DNA of 64,000 nucleotides, taken from assembly GCA_022385755.1 (NCBI GenBank), contig MU278349.1, positions 248,001-312,000 of the forward strand, given 5' to 3'. The notes beneath the pieces were generated by a model that saw only the letters and a list, made by a program, of their open reading frames with translations, did not search any database and was not told the DNA's origin. The stretch's first letter is position 1. Each line of letters opens with the position of its first letter. Position numbers and translations under genes: made by a program. Positions 10,578 through 22,589 of the stretch are shown here, piece after piece. This stretch comes from Trametopsis cervina (taxonomy: Eukaryota > Basidiomycota > Agaricomycetes > Polyporales > Irpicaceae).

Positions 10578-12847
10578 TCAGTGCGCTCTCTGAGCGATCT
10601 CCTGATACCAGTCGTCAAACGGCGGCAGCTCGTCGTCATCTTCCTCTAGCGCGAAATCGTGACCGAATGTTGGGCATGCCGAAGGGATATCATCTGGAAC
10701 CATGAACCTGAAGACGCCATCTTTCGGCGTGTCCAGCGCAGATTCCGAGTCGGACTCTTCTGTTGTCGATTCGAACTCCTCGTCTGCCTCAGAGTCGACG
10801 GAGCTAAGCTCATCGTCGTCAGAGATTGTGGATACAACCAGCTCCGGAGCAGCTTCTGTCTGGCTGGGTACGACAGGAGGACAGTGACAAGGCGTGCCGG
10901 GGACCATGAGGTATGCGCAGTTCTGCGGAACGACCACACGATTCTCGCACGCTTCCCATGGGGTCTGGTCCGGGGCTTCGTGGATGATTATGTGTGGGAC
11001 AGAGAAGGGCGTGATGGAGTCAATAATTCTTGCATCGCGACACGAGCCATAGTATTCGAGCAGAGGCTGGAGGGAATAGTCGCGTGAGTACAACACGACA
11101 CTGTGAATAATACTGGGAACTCACCGCGGCGGGGTCACTCCATACAAACGGTCGTTCTTGTCTCTGACAGAACTCTGGCGAGTCCCAGCGCTCACGGAAT
11201 GAAGGCGCGATTACTCTTGCAGTAAGGGCCTAGGATACTAGTCAGTGCTCGTGGTGACCTCCTTGGGAGGAATACTTACAGCAATCTTGCATAGCCGACG
11301 ATAAGGAGACAATTCTATCTCATTGCCTGTCTGTGACTGAGCATCCAAGTTAGCTGGGTGCGAGGCTCTTACAGTAGGCTAACTTACAGTAACTGCAAAA
11401 CGCAGTGGAGGTAGAGCACTGCGTCGCGGAGAAGTGTAATGTTGAGGCCATTGGGAGTAGTACTCTATGGTGGCATATGAGGGGCTAAACGGCGGAGCAC
11501 AATATTGCGGTGGAATGGTCAGAAAATCGCCGCATTGTGGCAATGGACTATTCCAACTATGTGCGTAGGCACCTTGCCAGTTATCCGTAGGTGGGGTGAT
11601 GACTATATGCGGAGCGATATCTGGAAAGGCGGAATCCAGGATGATGTTCGACTTGTTCAAAATGAAGGCGCGCAGAACCTCCTGAGATACAATGTCAGTC
11701 GATTTGCTCAGTGACGACGGATAGCCATATGGTACTTACATCGACATCATTGGGTTCTTCAACCGCTGTCGCATCGCTGGAGAGGAAAGAGGCGTCGGAA
11801 TCGAGAAAGTCGGAGTCGTCCCACTGGTCAAAGGACAATTCGTAAGCGGATTGGGCGTTCTATTCACCGGAAAACGTAAGTATGATCGTCGCTGCCAGTC
11901 GAACAACAGAAGCGAGCTAGACTCACCAGTTCGTCCATGCTCGAGTTAACATATCGATCAACCTGAGTGCAAAAAGTAGAGGTGACCGCTGAGTAAAGCA
12001 AGTCGGAGCAAAGGGGTATAGGGGACATACTGGACGTGCGGGCTCCCTCTCATAAGCCTCATGGGCTGGCCTGTAGGTATGGGCATGGTGGCCATGGGTG
12101 TCGCGTGCGGTCGCAACACTGGCTGCGGTGGGAATCTGGCAAAGCTCGTCGCTGTCCGTATCCAGACGACAGCTTCTCTGGGCCCTCGAGCTGGACTCGT
12201 GTCCAGAAGACTCGAGCGCGAGCGGGTTTCTTTGCTCTTCTATGTCCTCGTTGTTCAGAACAGTCTTTGTGGTGTGCTTCGCCTCCAGCTGCAGGAATGT
12301 AGAATCCCAGCCGAGGCTCGAAACCTGGTTAAGTTGGCCGGCAACAAGAACAAAAGCATGGTCAACATGCGCGTCGAACATAACGATATTTGGACTTATA
12401 AAGGTGTAGGGTAATGGTGGGGTGAACAGAAGAAGTACATACCAATTCGTAGTTGCCCGCTTCACCGTCTTTATATGCTCCTATACAATGCTCTTTGTTG
12501 TCTTGTGCGGCTAGGACCGAAATGCAGTCGAGTGGCGACGAGACTTTCGCGGAAGAAACAAGGCGATCTTGATCTTGTGATCGGATGTTGCCGAAGACCC
12601 ATCTTGCTCTCCCGGCTGCTTTGCGCATAATGTAGATCTTGATCGAGGCAGCCACAGCAGAAAGCTTGCGGGAGTTGTGGTGTGGAGGATGCTGAACAGT
12701 GTCCTCTTGGTCGAGGAGCGATGCAGGGTATATGTCCTCAGCTTCACGCCTATATGGAAGCCAGAAACGAAGACGGCGTTTGGCTTGGCGCCGATAATCC
12801 AGCCGTGCTTTATCTGTGAACGTGATATTCATGACTGGAGGCGTCAT
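10578..12847 (-). CDS. hypothetical protein with internal duplication, eight exons
   Basis: I do not recognise this 599-aa protein. Exons: 12847-12443, 12324-12031, 11962-11927, 11859-11740, 11681-11388, 11336-11280, 11229-11125 and 11066-10578. Every junction falls in phase 0, which supports the model. Residues about 295-350 (SNIILDSAFPDIAPHIVIT ... LTIPPQYCAP) and about 448-500 (ARIIDSITPFSVPHIIIHEA ... LMVPGTPCHC) are alike: each has I-I-D-S, P-H-I-I/V-I and a pair of P/C residues. The protein therefore holds a duplicated module. The stretch between has FRERWDSPEFC. The C-terminus is strongly acidic (DDDELSSVDSEADEEFESTT, then EEDDDELPPFDDWYQE). No signal peptide, membrane span or catalytic motif is visible. 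Confidence 0.7.
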
Positions 12848-13367
12848 TTATCGCTACGGCAGTGGCAAGTACGAGAGTGGCGGATCCCCTTCACACAAAG
12901 GAGAGGATGTGGGTGATTATCGAAAACATAGCAATCGCACGGCCTCCCCTTTATACGGATGTCATGCACTGCCACCCACCATGGCCAAAGGGCCATGGAA
13001 CTTGGCCACTCGGGACAAAGGCATGTATATCCGCGGGGCGTTGAACATCCTTATCGTATCCAAAGGGACCCCTTTGATCATTGGCCATAGAGATAGATGA
13101 TACCGCCACTCCCGGGTGCGCGGCCAACGCATTGCCAGATATTGGAACGCGCACAACGGTCACTTTGATGCTACACGAGCTGGCAATACTTGCAGTGCTC
13201 TCTATGATACACACAATACCTGTGTTCGCTCTAATCAATATATGAACAAGCATAGCTTACCATGTGATCTACGTAGTATCTAATCGAGAGCCTAAGGTGA
13301 ATAGCACGACTGACCTTCCTTTATCCACTACCGGACATACAGTAATTCAACCATACTAAAATGTGAT
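12848..13367. other. intergenic, no gene seen
   Basis: Upstream of the 599-aa gene and downstream of the F-box-like gene. It contains only short ORFs on both strands without recognisable content. A GGGCCATGG-like inverted sequence (GGCCAAAGGGCCATGG) occurs near 12983-12998. Confidence 0.4.
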
Positions 13368-14618
13368 TCATGCAGAGACTCGGGGAAATTTCACTGGCAA
13401 GGTATCTGCATAATCCACCTTGTTGTACGTCTTCTCCGCCACTTCCCAAAGACTGTCTGTGTTCCCTCTCGCAGCCCCCGCCCACTCGCCACAAACGTCC
13501 ATCCGGATCCTGGGGGACAGCACGACGCGGACTCTCTCATCCCGCGTCCGCGCATGATCTCGCAGTGCGTTGAACGAACTACGCGGTGAGTCTTCCTTGC
13601 TATGTGCACCATGCCGCCAGGGTTGAGAGATCCACGCATCTTCGTCAACAGTGAGGACGATCATCTTCAGCTGCGATCTTACAACCTCTTCGCTGGGGTA
13701 TTGGCTAGTTGCAACAGCTCCGGCAGGCAGCGCAATATGCCGACTCTGAACTTTGGGCCAGAGCGGGTTCAGCACGATATCTGGTATCCTCAGGATATCG
13801 CCATTCCTATTCGCGCGCAGCTGGAGGTACGGCAGCGCCAGATGCGTCAGGTTCGGCATGTACTCCACGGGGACGTAAGGACTCTTTTCCAGGCTGGTCA
13901 GTCTGAGATGTGTGATGTTTCCCAGCAAGCTCGTATGAGTTTCCGAGTTGGCGCTGAGATCTACGAGGAAGTGCCAGTCGTAGCGGAAGGTGTGCTTCGT
14001 CAGGGTAATCTCCCGAATGCGAGACGCGGCGCCGATAGTAGCTTGTGTGGTGCTACTGCCAGTATCTGAAGGCGAACCACTCGATGTTTCTTCGTCTCGA
14101 ACATCCGTATCGTCACTGTCGCTTCTCTTCTGGTGCTTTGACTTTGATATCCCTGGGATATAGCTGCGCTTTCCAAACAGCGTAGAATTGTATAGCATCC
14201 GCAGGCTACTCGCAGTGAGCGCCACGTCCTCGATGTTCGTGCACAAGTTGAATACGCTCAGTTCTCCCGGTGAAGACATCACGTCGATGGACTCAATCCA
14301 CAGATGCTTGACATAACTGCCGACGTCGTGGGTCGTGGGTGGTAGCAGATGTGAATAGGTCCTCTGGCCAGAAAGCGCGCTCGGACGAATGCCTTGAGGC
14401 GTCGTCCAGCCCGATGAGGACGGAGGAGCCGGCCCCGCGCGGCGCACGACTGTAGAGAAGACGTAGGGAAGGACGGTGGAGCGTACCCAGGTCGAGACGA
14501 CTGAGATGTTCAAGGCCGTCTTGTGCGAGGTGTGACATGCATAAGTGAGGATGTGGAGAACGAGTTCCGTCGGTAGATCAGGAAAGGGCTGAACAGTCGA
14601 GATACCGCTGAGTGGCAT
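13368..14618 (-). CDS. F-box-like domain protein, intronless
   Basis: A single-exon ORF of 416 aa. Residues about 11-30 (PFPDLPTELVLHILTYAC) match the start of an F-box-like helix, as in the many Agaricomycete F-box proteins. The rest resembles a leucine-rich scaffold with recurring L-x-x-L-x-L segments (ITHLRLTSLEKSPYVPVEYM, NLTHLALPYLQLRAN). A Ser/Asp/Thr-rich loop interrupts it at about residues 165-195. Family members act as substrate adaptors for SCF ubiquitin ligases; the substrate is unknown here. The first ATG is used, and no upstream in-frame extension is convincing. Confidence 0.75.
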   Translation of the reverse strand: MPLSGISTVQPFPDLPTELVLHILTYACHTSHKTALNISVVSTWVRSTVLPYVFSTVVRRAGPAPPSSSGWTTPQGIRPSALSGQRTYSHLLPPTTHDVGSYVKHLWIESIDVMSSPGELSVFNLCTNIEDVALTASSLRMLYNSTLFGKRSYIPGISKSKHQKRSDSDDTDVRDEETSSGSPSDTGSSTTQATIGAASRIREITLTKHTFRYDWHFLVDLSANSETHTSLLGNITHLRLTSLEKSPYVPVEYMPNLTHLALPYLQLRANRNGDILRIPDIVLNPLWPKVQSRHIALPAGAVATSQYPSEEVVRSQLKMIVLTVDEDAWISQPWRHGAHSKEDSPRSSFNALRDHARTRDERVRVVLSPRIRMDVCGEWAGAARGNTDSLWEVAEKTYNKVDYADTLPVKFPRVSA

Positions 14619-15142
14619 GGCGCGCGTTCCGTCGTGCGTAATTGAGGGTCCAGCTTAAGTATTGCAGGGTCTGATGCGCCAGACTTGAGAGCAGCGACGC
14701 GTGTTGTCTGCACGCACTCAAACGCGCGCAGCGAGGTAACAATGCAGGGAATATCGCGCCAATTCTCTAGAGGATGTAATCAGTTCAATATATCCTCCAT
14801 ATCTACAGTTACGAACTTCAGCACTTACTTAATCGGAAGCGATGCTGGTGGTGAGAGACCGGGAAGTCGCTGGCCGCTGCGGAATTAGACAATCCGAAAT
14901 CCGAACCTCCTTTGATCCGATCAAATATGGATCCGCCTCTGTACCCTCTAAAGATCAAGCAGCCAACGACATGACGCGCAAAAACGGTAGCAGAGTCGAA
15001 TTCGAACTCGAACTCGGGTATGATACAAAGTGGATGTCAACGAGATACGCCTGATTAGTAGTACAACTAATATAAACCAATATATCGATACACTGAGGAT
15101 AACGAGCAACAGACATAGCACAGTGGAAACTCTACGGAGGCC
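14619..15142. other. intergenic, AT-richer, no gene seen
   Basis: It contains the promoter of the F-box-like gene and the 3' flank of the first DUF6535 gene. AT-rich segments near 14785-14830 and 15055-15095 are visible. No exon is supported. Confidence 0.45.
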
Positions 15143-18100
15143 TTAACCTGTCCCTCCCTCCATACCTTCTTGCCCACTGCCTCCTGATCCATTGCCCATG
15201 CCTGCTGGTCCATTGCCTATACCTGCTGGTCCATCGCCTATACCTCCTGGTCCATTGCCTATACCTCCTGGTCCATTGCCTACGCCGCCCGGCCCATTGC
15301 CTACACCCGGTCCAACGCCCGTACCACCCGGTTCACCTCCCGGCCCTCTGTCCACAACGTCAGACTGCGGAGCCTTCGGTATATACATAAGGATGGGCGG
15401 CTCGGGTTCTGGTGGATGTAAAACGATAGTCGGCAGCGTGCCACGATGTTCCTGTTGCCCAACACCGTTGACACCAGACGTCTGAGCTCCAGGTTCGCCT
15501 GTACCGTTCGCGTCATTTCCTTCAGCGGGCAGCCTCGAATTCGCAGCAGTCATTGAACCCGATCCGGCTTCTGCCTGAGGTACTGTAGAGACGACGCCAT
15601 TCGAGCCTGATCCGCTGCTCTCCGCCACATCTTCAGGGATCGCTTGAAGGGGCATGAATGTGTTCGCTCGCTTTGGTGCGACACGTTGAAGGGGGTTGGA
15701 TGGGATTGTGGGCGCCTGCGTCGGCGTGACAGGTACTGGGGCGACGGGTAGGGGCAGCGGGGGGGCCTCGTCCGTCTCCGACCACGCGTACTGGAATCCG
15801 CGCCTACCACCTGGCGAGCGTCGTCCTGGCGTATGCGTCTCCCCCTCCTTCGACCACAGTAGCTCCAGCCTCCGCACCCGCCTGGACACGTTCGCCTCCG
15901 CCGCTGAAGGCATGAAACGCACCAGGTCGATGATCAGCTCGTCGCTGAAGAACGCGGCGTTCACGTTGAACTCCTCCGCCCACCCGTTGAAGTCGACCGC
16001 GGGGTCTGGGTCGACGCGGGGCCCGCCGTCGCCCCTCTTGATGGACCATTGATCATCCAGGTGGTCGATGCGCTGCAGTATACTATGTGCGATCTGAAAC
16101 AATTCTGTGGAGAGCCCAACGTAAAGGCCGTTGTAGTTCTGCAGGGCCGTGTGCGCTGTCCGCAGTATCAGGTGCCAGATGGGGAGGTGCAGCCAGCTCG
16201 TGACGCCCGAGGTGTGAACCGAGATCGAATACTGCATTGCCGACATGTGGCCGTCGAGGAAGTAGAGGATGTGGAGGTAGAACGAGTGATCGAGGAGGTC
16301 TGGTGTCTGATAGGTTTCTACGAGATAGTTGGCGAAAGCTGCGTGCACATTCTTCAGAATTTCGGCTTTGTCTACAACGGAACGTACATATTAGTAACAT
16401 TCCACGTGCTAACGATGCGAGGAAACCAACACCCACCTGCTGATATCGAGAACGTGTGAATAAACATCTGCATCGCGAGATAGTTGTAATTCACTCGATG
16501 GTACAAGTTCCGCCCGAATTCACGGACGAGATCTTCTCGAAGCAGAACAATGTTGAGAAGATCAACCAGACTGGCATGCCACTGTTGAGGAGATGGGCTC
16601 GATAAGTGTCGCTCGCACAAGGTGAGCAGGTAATCGATGTGCCATCCACGCCATACGACTTTGTTCTTCACGTCGTCGAGTTCGCACCGCGTGATGATGT
16701 CGCAGGCCATTGATTCAATACCGCGAGGGATGGTCTCAGCATGCGTGCGCAGGCACAGTTGTAGAGAAACGCACTCTTTGCCAGCGCACGTACAGAACGT
16801 TTCGAAGAGCGGGGAGAAGACGCAGGCAACAACCTGCCAGATGGTGAGATGGTTGAACACAGGTCGGAGACGCAGGAAGAGGTGCGTGACGAGTGCGGAC
16901 CTGTCTTCAAGAGGAACAGGATCAAACATCTCCTTGAACAGAGTCTGGAAGCGGACGCCTTGTGTTCCCGCGAGCAAAATTGCCAGCACCGTCGTCGCCT
17001 TTTCGGAAGGCAAGCATGGGAGGCGAGCACAGAGCAGCATCAAGCAGTTCCAAGACCAGTCCTCCCAGATGATGACCTGGTTCGGCGTATACCGTTTGAG
17101 CTCCGGCTTCAGGGTGTCCGCAACGGTGTCCAGCAAAATTGTGCAGGTTCTGAGCGGGAGGTCGGTTAAGTCGTACATGATGGGAAGCCGGCCCTTAGGG
17201 AACTTGCGACCCAGACGCAACTCCATGATCTGCATGACGAACTTGACCTTCTCTTCCTGGGACGAGAAGGTCTCCGCCGCGGCGCTGCACATCTTTTGTA
17301 GTAGCTGGTCGTCACCCTGAGAGGCGTCGATATTCATCAAGAGGTCGGCGTCGAAACTGCTGTCCTTCGCAGCCTCTGCTTCACCGTACGCCAGCGTCTT
17401 CAGCCATTCAGATTTGTCTAGCAGCTTCAGCTTCTGTTTCAGAGGCTGGACCCCACGGAACAACAACAACCGAAGGTGTTCCATCACAGGCTTGAACAGC
17501 GGTATTTTGTATGGGCAGCGCGGGGACAGCGATGGAGCAAACACAGCGGCAAGGAAGAGCAGCGCCCATCCCGCGACGAGCGGGATGGTCGTGTACCCAA
17601 TACTGGTATGCACATCGAGGGTGAAGAAGCACAGGCCGACGAAAAACAGCGCCAGGGAGAGCTGCAGGACGAGGGGCAGGAGGGCCGCGATACCGAACAC
17701 ATGCCAGTGTTCTAAGCCAGGGGAACGGTAGTGACGGATGCGCAGGTGAGTCTGCGGGGAGACATTGTCGCCCGCGAGGTACTCCCGCAACCATTGCTTG
17801 ACCATGATGCCGAACGAGGCGCTCACCAAGGACAGTGTGAGGCTGGCGAACCACAGCACGTTGACGCGTTTCGCCGCAGTCGTGGGCTGGAAGTTGTTCG
17901 GGGACACAGTGTTCAAGTCCAGCGGCGGCGCGGTCGAGTTGAGGAACTCGCCGTTAATCGAGTAAGAATGTGTTTGTGTAGCGACCTGTGTGAGGAGGAG
18001 GACCATGATGAGACCGAGGTCGGGTTGGAGACTCTGAAACGAGATTGCAACGAGGGCGGAAAGGACGGCGGAGTACAGACCAGCCTGAGCAAGTCACAGT

Positions 18101-18645
18101 ACAAACACGTTAGCGACCTGACGGAGCTGCAGTTAACGAGGAATTCAACTCACGAAGACCAGGATAGTGTCAATATCCTCCTTGTAATCCTTAATCTTCT
18201 GTTCATCCACGTCGTGTATGCTCTTCGCGACCGCCCCCCAACCCGACTCAGTGTGGGGCGATATGTCCGGGGCGGGCTCGACCCTCTCGGCCTGCTCGCT
18301 TGGCACCTCTGGCTGCGGGGGCGGAGCCATTTGGGTAGGTTCCCCGGGTGGGAGATACGCAACATCTGCTTCAGGCGGAATAATGACGGGGTTTGCTTCG
18401 GGTGGGATGATGACAGGGTCGGGACTGCTCGTCCTCGATTGACTGTCGGGTGTTGATGGGGTTTCAATGTAGATATCTGGCGGCGACGGGGATCTTGACG
18501 GTTCTGGGTGCGTCTCAGACTCTGCAGAGTTGGGGTTAGACGTGACGGGAGTAGTGTCTGTCCCCTGCGAAGGATCTGCATTCTGTGCCAACGGAGGCCC
18601 ATGGGACGTCCCCGGCGGAAGTTCGGCGAGCGGGATGTCCGCCAT
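15143..18645 (-). CDS. DUF6535-domain multi-pass membrane protein, copy A
   Basis: A 1122-aa protein. Exons: 18645-18154, 18084-16437 and 16371-15143. A Pro/Ser-rich cytosolic-looking N-terminus leads to the DUF6535 start (SGWGAVAKSIHDVDEQKIKD, DTILVFAGLYSAVLSALVA). Four hydrophobic segments follow at about residues 165-198, 238-260, 296-320 and 325-350. Signature pieces include FASLTLSLVSASFGIMVKQW, LREYLAGDNVSPQ and SPGLEHWHVFGIAA. The long C-terminal half is helical-looking and soluble. The last 65 residues are Gly/Pro/Asn repeats coded by a 21-bp tandem repeat. DUF6535 has no established function and is expanded in Agaricomycetes. Copy B at 23420-27033 is a paralogue with the same exon layout. 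Confidence 0.88.
15183..15312 (-). repeat. 21-bp tandem repeat coding Gly-Asn-Gly-Pro-Gly-Gly heptads
   Basis: About six head-to-tail copies of a 21-bp unit (plus-strand core ggtccattgcctatacctcc) inside the 3' end of DUF6535 copy A. They encode the heptad G-N/D-G-P-G/A-G-V/I/M. The repeat is in frame and degenerates at its ends. Confidence 0.85.
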
Positions 18646-19880
18646 AACCTGCGTTCGGTCTGCACTGGGGCAGCAATTCTGGCGAACGGTGTGATGTGGT
18701 GGAGGGAGAGGTGAAGGAGAGCTGGCGTGCTAACGACTTTATGCAAGTCCCTCGCGAGGCAGGCATGCAGGCGCGGACGTCGACAGCACCTGTCAGAAGC
18801 TATGTCGCCCACGGAACATTCCTCAAGACAATGCTATCATTGATCTTACGTACGCTATTCATTGTATTTAATGCTTCGTCATATGCACGATCCGTGGAAA
18901 CTTACCTTGCTGAGCCTCGCAATGCACACGCCCTACAGCTTCCTCACGCTTCTCAGAGGCCCTGCAACACCGCCCAAGTCGCGCTGATCGTTGAAAGACA
19001 TCTTATTTATGGGGCGCTCTCTATGCAGTTCCTAGGAGGAGAAGTTCACACTAGTGCGGTCCTAGAAGATGGTGGCAGAGTTGTCGGAAGATCCAACTGG
19101 ACGAGGACTCGTGCCAGAAACTGGCATACACGTCAACTGTAGGCGCCCATATAATGCTCCACCTCAGTTGGGCTGTCCTGTCCAACCTGTGTCTGCTAAT
19201 GCACAGCCACCACATCAAATAGACTCATTTCCCAGGACAGGTTACAGCCATGCAAAGCCATTTCTGCGCCGGAGCGATTCGAGGTCTGGGGCACTGCGAG
19301 TTTGAGTAATGCCAAGCAACACGCACAAGCCTTCAGGTAGTCGTATACACGATCGAGAGATACATACGCATCATGGTATAGGTACATACATACAACTACT
19401 GAGTATAAACATACGAGAATTATCAACCAAAACCGGGGTCCAGTAACTAGTTTATAACTGGTGCTTACGATGAGAGCGAGGGTGCGAGCGAGCGAGCGAG
19501 AGGGGGAGGCAAAAGGAGAGAAACGGGGCAGAGATCAGCGAGCGAGCGCAGGGGAGTTATGTGTCCGTCTATCGTTAACGTGTACTGTAAAAGGGTGCGT
19601 GAGAGGTTTATCGTAGAAGCGACGGGGTATGTGAGATCGTGGGGATAGTCTTGTGCGATATACGGAAAAGGAAGAAGAGGAAGAGCAATGGTCCAGGTCA
19701 ATAACGCTGAAGGACAGATCGCAGCGAGGTCGTGGTCGATGTGAGATAAGGAGAGGGTCTAATGCATGCGGGAAAGAATTATGAGTATGTAAAAAAAGCT
19801 GGTCCTCCATCATCTGCAAGACATGCTGGAGCTACGCAGCGCCTGTGGGATCTTCGCCGAGTCCTGATGACAGTGCGCAC
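18646..19880. other. intergenic between DUF6535 copy A and the GH16 gene
   Basis: The left part should be the promoter of DUF6535 copy A. The right part, about 19465-19850, is G-poor on the minus strand and is probably the 3' flank of the GH16 gene. A short GAGC-type simple repeat lies at about 19475-19505. I find no gene. Confidence 0.5.
19475..19506. repeat. GCGA/GAGC simple repeat
   Basis: A stretch reading gagcgagggtgcgagcgagc followed by more gcga units. It lies in the probable 3' flank of the GH16 gene. Confidence 0.7.
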
Positions 19881-22589
19881 CTAACTGTCGCACTGCCCAA
19901 GGAACGAATTCGCAGGCCACACCTGCCCATAATCGCCCCTCCACGTCGTGAGGTTCGGGTTCGTGTACGCCTCGATGTACCGCTCGATATAGTTTGCCGT
20001 CGGGAAGTTATCCGGGTCGCACCCGACGTTCATCGCGTCCGACCGCTGGTACACCCGTATCCAGTCGATCTTCATGTGCACCGGGAACGGGATCTGTGCG
20101 AGGTTCACTGTGCCGAAGTTGTGCGACATACCGAGGTTGGCGATTATATACTATTCGAAAACACACAGATGAGACATGGAATGGAGGAGAGGAAGGAAGA
20201 AGAGGATGCGTACCATAGGCTCCTGCGAGACCGCCCGCGGTCCAATCTCCGTATCCGAGTTCGCGCCCACGCCCTGTGCGACCAATGACCACGTATTCTG
20301 CCCTCCCGAAACCCACTGGATGTACGCATTGTCGAATCCCGGCTCATATTCCACCCCATACACCGAATAACACCCCGTATTCTGTCCATACACCGTCTGC
20401 GCCCCCGGATCCTCTTGTACTCCCGGCATCGGTGGCGGTATAAGCCCCGGGGTGGGATACTCGTAGCACTGCTGGTTTGTGTCGCTGACGACGGAAGTCG
20501 CTTGCTGTGTGACACTTCCAATAAATGTGTTCAAGATACTGATGTCGGGGTTGGAGATCGTGCCGTATGTTGCGTTGTCCCAGATGTAGCCCGCATCGAA
20601 TGGCTAGAGAGGATTAACAGTCAGCACAATACATCTCTTTCTAATCATAAAAGCATCTACTCACTGCCCACTGAGCGCTCTGCGACACCTGCCCCGAGAG
20701 TACCCCAGGGCGCTCCGGACTGCTCTTCGTGACCTGCGCCTCGAAGATATCAATCTCAGGAGCCGCCCTTCCAACCCATTCTCCAGTATTATGCTTGGGG
20801 CCGGGATGGTCCAATCGACTACCCTTGCTTCCATCCGGCGCATCCTTGCACGTACATCGGCTCAACCGCTGTCCCGGCAGGTAACTCAGTATCCCTCCAT
20901 TGTTCGGGTCGCCGTTCACAGACACCGCTACAGGAACACCGTTTACAGACTGGTTCGCGACAGTCCCGACGTCGCACGAATCGTACGAATACGGCCACAG
21001 TCCTTCGAGCGTTGCACCATATCCCGCGCGTCCGAGGTTGCCCATCGTCCAGAGCGCCGGCCAGAGACCTTGGACGTTGCTGACACCCGGTAACGACACG
21101 TTCGCGACGATATATCCACCCGTGAAGCAGAATTTGTTCCACGACTGGATCATTCCGCCCTGGTAGTTGAGGTCATGTGTGTCCTTCTGCTCGAGCGTGA
21201 TAGTCAAAGCGCCGTCCGGAGTTGTCGTTATCGCCGCGGGGTCGTACCATTCCAGGTTGTTCGTCGCCCAGTAATGCAGATCTACTGCCTCCCAGTACGG
21301 GTCATCTCCAGGATAAAACGTCCGTCCGGGTGTGTTGAACTCATCGGAGAAGACGAGCTCGAGTTGTGTTGAAGATGTATGGGGTGAGGCGATTGTGTAG
21401 GCGTCTCTGGGTGTATCAGGATCAATGAGCGTGAACCGTCCGGGGATGGCAGGGTATTGACCGGATGCGTTAGTTCCGCCCAAACTAAATGCACCGAGAG
21501 TTGAAAGGCGCTTTCCTGCAAAGAATGTAATGACAGGATAACCGACACTACACAGAAAATGAAAATAATAGTCAGTTCAACAAGAACGATAGGAGTCAAA
21601 CCCAGCCAGAGAAAGCTGAACGAATTATTCGCTTCCGTCAACTTTGAGCGACACCGGGTGGCAGTCATATAGAATGCGTGACCGGCGATCGAAAGTAACG
21701 CGCCCAAATGTCTAAAACCTGTGTCGCGAATCCGCCGATCGCAGATGCTAATGGGGCGCAGCCAAAGAAAGAAGGTGAAAAGGTTGAGTACTCACAAAAA
21801 AACGAGAAGGGCGGTGATGAGTAGCAACAACGAGCCGAGGTTAGTGAGTGCTCTCCATGTTCTTATGTTTGAATCCCTCTCGACAGCGAACCGCTTATGC
21901 CGCCGCTCAGCCAGCGCCGCATTCCCTGCCTCCAAGTTCTTCTCGTTGATCTCAGCCTCGGACGAATTTTGCTCACTGGCGGCCTTTTCGTCGACCGGCG
22001 CAGCGTTTCGGCGAAAATGCGCGAAAAATGGAATAAATGATGCTGCGGAGAGGCGGTTGGATATTGATGAGGAGCGTGCGGAGGAGGAAGGGGGAACGAA
22101 GTCGTAATCGGGGTCGTGGATGTCGTCGTCCGCCTCTTTTACGTGTGGATCAAGGTCCATATTCCATGTTGAGAGGTCCGCTGGGAGTGTGTACTACACG
22201 CGCGAGACGTGCACGAGCGGCAAGTCAGTGTTATGAAAGGCATGTGTTAAGTAGGGCGGCAACGTACCTCGTAGCCGAGAGAAAGCGGGCGGCCAGCTCC
22301 CAAGAAGGGGGAATCGACCTAGAGAGACATCAAATTGATTAGCGGTGCGAGACAAGGATAAGATGGTGTGACGTACGGCTGATAGTGAGTTTGAGCTTGC
22401 AAAGCTGCTGACTCGGGGCGGTGTGGAGAATACAGAGGTATTTGGCGGGGCGAGGTCTGAGGAGGAGCCCTGGGATGACGAAGCGGAGGCTGAGTACCTG
22501 CTTGGGTCAAAGTATCGTGGGCGGGGCGCAGTGAGCAGTGCGTGGTCTGCAGAGGCGGAGGGGGACGAGCTCTCTGTCGAGCGAGGCAT
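19881..22589 (-). CDS. GH16 beta-glucan synthesis-associated protein, KRE6/SKN1 family
   Basis: A type II membrane protein of 734 aa in the KRE6/SKN1 branch of glycoside hydrolase family 16, needed in yeasts for beta-1,6-glucan in the cell wall. Exons: 22589-22377, 22318-22268, 22193-21796, 21547-20665, 20603-20214 and 20150-19881. A Ser-rich cytosolic N-terminus (about 200 aa) precedes one membrane span (NLGSLLLLITALLVFF plus VGYPVITFF across a splice). The luminal catalytic domain has ELVFSDEFN, MIQSWNKFCFTGGYIVANVS and GLWPALWTMGNLGRAGYG. The GH16 signature PEIDIFEA places the acid/base set at E485, D487 and E490. The C-terminus has MKIDWIRVYQR, which is typical of the family. Whether it hydrolyses or transglycosylates is not shown by sequence. 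It sits between two DUF6535 genes on the same strand. Confidence 0.93.

Noticed and set aside
16637..17320. 227-codon plus-strand ORF
   Set aside because: Antisense to the second exon of DUF6535 copy A; a shadow of a GC-rich coding exon.
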